This document shows positions 6,283-6,664 of a stretch of DNA of 6,664 nt, one piece after another. Both the position numbers and the translations under genes were made by a program. Below the pieces are notes generated by a model. It was not told the origin of the DNA and made no database searches. It worked only from the letters and a program-made list of their open reading frames with translations. The DNA comes from Phycisphaerales bacterium (GTDB lineage: Bacteria; Planctomycetota; Phycisphaerae; Phycisphaerales; UBA1924). The stretch covers positions 1 to 6,664 of the forward strand of contig JALSHW010000011.1 in the NCBI GenBank assembly GCA_026982035.1. Reading direction: 5' to 3'. Each line of letters opens with the position of its first letter. Position 1 is the stretch's first letter.

Positions 6283-6664
6283 AACATCCCGGCCTTGGAA
6301 CAGCACCACAGCCAAGGACAGGAACACGACGATCTGCGTCACGCTGTACAAAAACACCAAGAAAACATGCGAAAGTGGGATCGGTTGGTTCTTGGTGATC
6401 GCATCGATCAACCAGAACGATTGCATGTTGGGAATCACCGACCACGCCACCAAAGGCACTAGATTGGTTTTGGTGGGCTGGAGGAAAATCGAATCCTTGG
6501 GCAGTGGCGGACGCGACAACGGCACGGCTTGCTCGCCAATCTGTTGAATCAACAGCGTCTGACCCAGCGAGTTGGGGTCGATTTCCACGATCATTAGGCC
6601 GGGCTCTTGGCGGGTGTTGTCGACCAGTTCGGCTTCTTCATCAAAGGGGGCAAAGGGTGGTGTG
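6277..6664 (-). CDS. Probable ABC-2 type transporter permease, C-terminal part (runs off the right edge)
   Basis: The minus-strand frame stays open from the right edge to TAA at 6277, giving about 128 C-terminal residues. The internal ATG at 6594 has upstream coding-like sequence in the same frame (ELVDNTRQEPGLMIVEIDP), so it is probably not the start. Visible are a soluble stretch, then NMQSFWLIDAITKNQPIPL, a hydrophobic segment of about 25 residues (VFLVFLYSVTQIVVFLSLAVVLF) and the cytoplasmic end QGRDVG. A last membrane helix followed by a short FQ-x-R-(D/E)-(V/L)-G tail is a pattern I associate with ABC-2 membrane subunits of export systems. The ATPase partner and the other helices lie outside the window, so another polytopic membrane protein remains possible. 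It is convergent with the glycosyltransferase, with 38 bases between their stop codons. Confidence 0.6.
   Translation of the reverse strand, partial: TPPFAPFDEEAELVDNTRQEPGLMIVEIDPNSLGQTLLIQQIGEQAVPLSRPPLPKDSIFLQPTKTNLVPLVAWSVIPNMQSFWLIDAITKNQPIPLSHVFLVFLYSVTQIVVFLSLAVVLFQGRDVG

Overview
The window is ordinary chromosomal DNA with two divergently oriented blocks that meet at a tRNA-Leu gene. The organism is a bacterium of moderate GC. The glycogen-synthase-like GT4 enzyme and the C-terminal style of the ABC-2 permease remind me of Planctomycetota, but that is an impression from protein style, not a proven assignment.

Left block (1-3855, all minus strand): a compact chemosensory operon read right to left as cheB, cheW, cheR, cheA. 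CheB is the receptor methylesterase, CheW the coupling protein, CheR the receptor methyltransferase and CheA the histidine kinase. CheA runs off the left edge, so only its first 396 residues are visible: the phosphotransfer domain, a long linker and the start of the dimerisation domain. CheR and CheB add and remove receptor methyl groups, CheW joins receptors to CheA, and CheA phosphorylates CheB and probably a CheY-like output protein. No receptor gene or cheY lies in the window.

Middle (3943-4126, minus strand): tRNA-Leu(GAG) with its own likely sigma70-type promoter upstream and a strong hairpin terminator just downstream. The terminator separates the tRNA from the che operon.

Right block: two plus-strand genes, an unrecognised very acidic 153-residue protein (4258-4719) and a GT4/GT5-like glycosyltransferase of glycogen-synthase type (4766-6238). 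A convergent minus-strand gene follows. Its C-terminal end, probably of an ABC-2 type permease, enters from the right edge. A 14-bp tandem repeat lies between the two convergent genes.

Sampled lines of the che block are lower in GC (about 38-53%) than the glycosyltransferase block (about 58-63%), and the change falls near the tRNA. No stretch above 300 bases lacks a gene. I found no convincing unknown multi-gene system. The items most worth checking are the modified second helical region of CheA, the acidic orphan protein, and the composition step at the tRNA.
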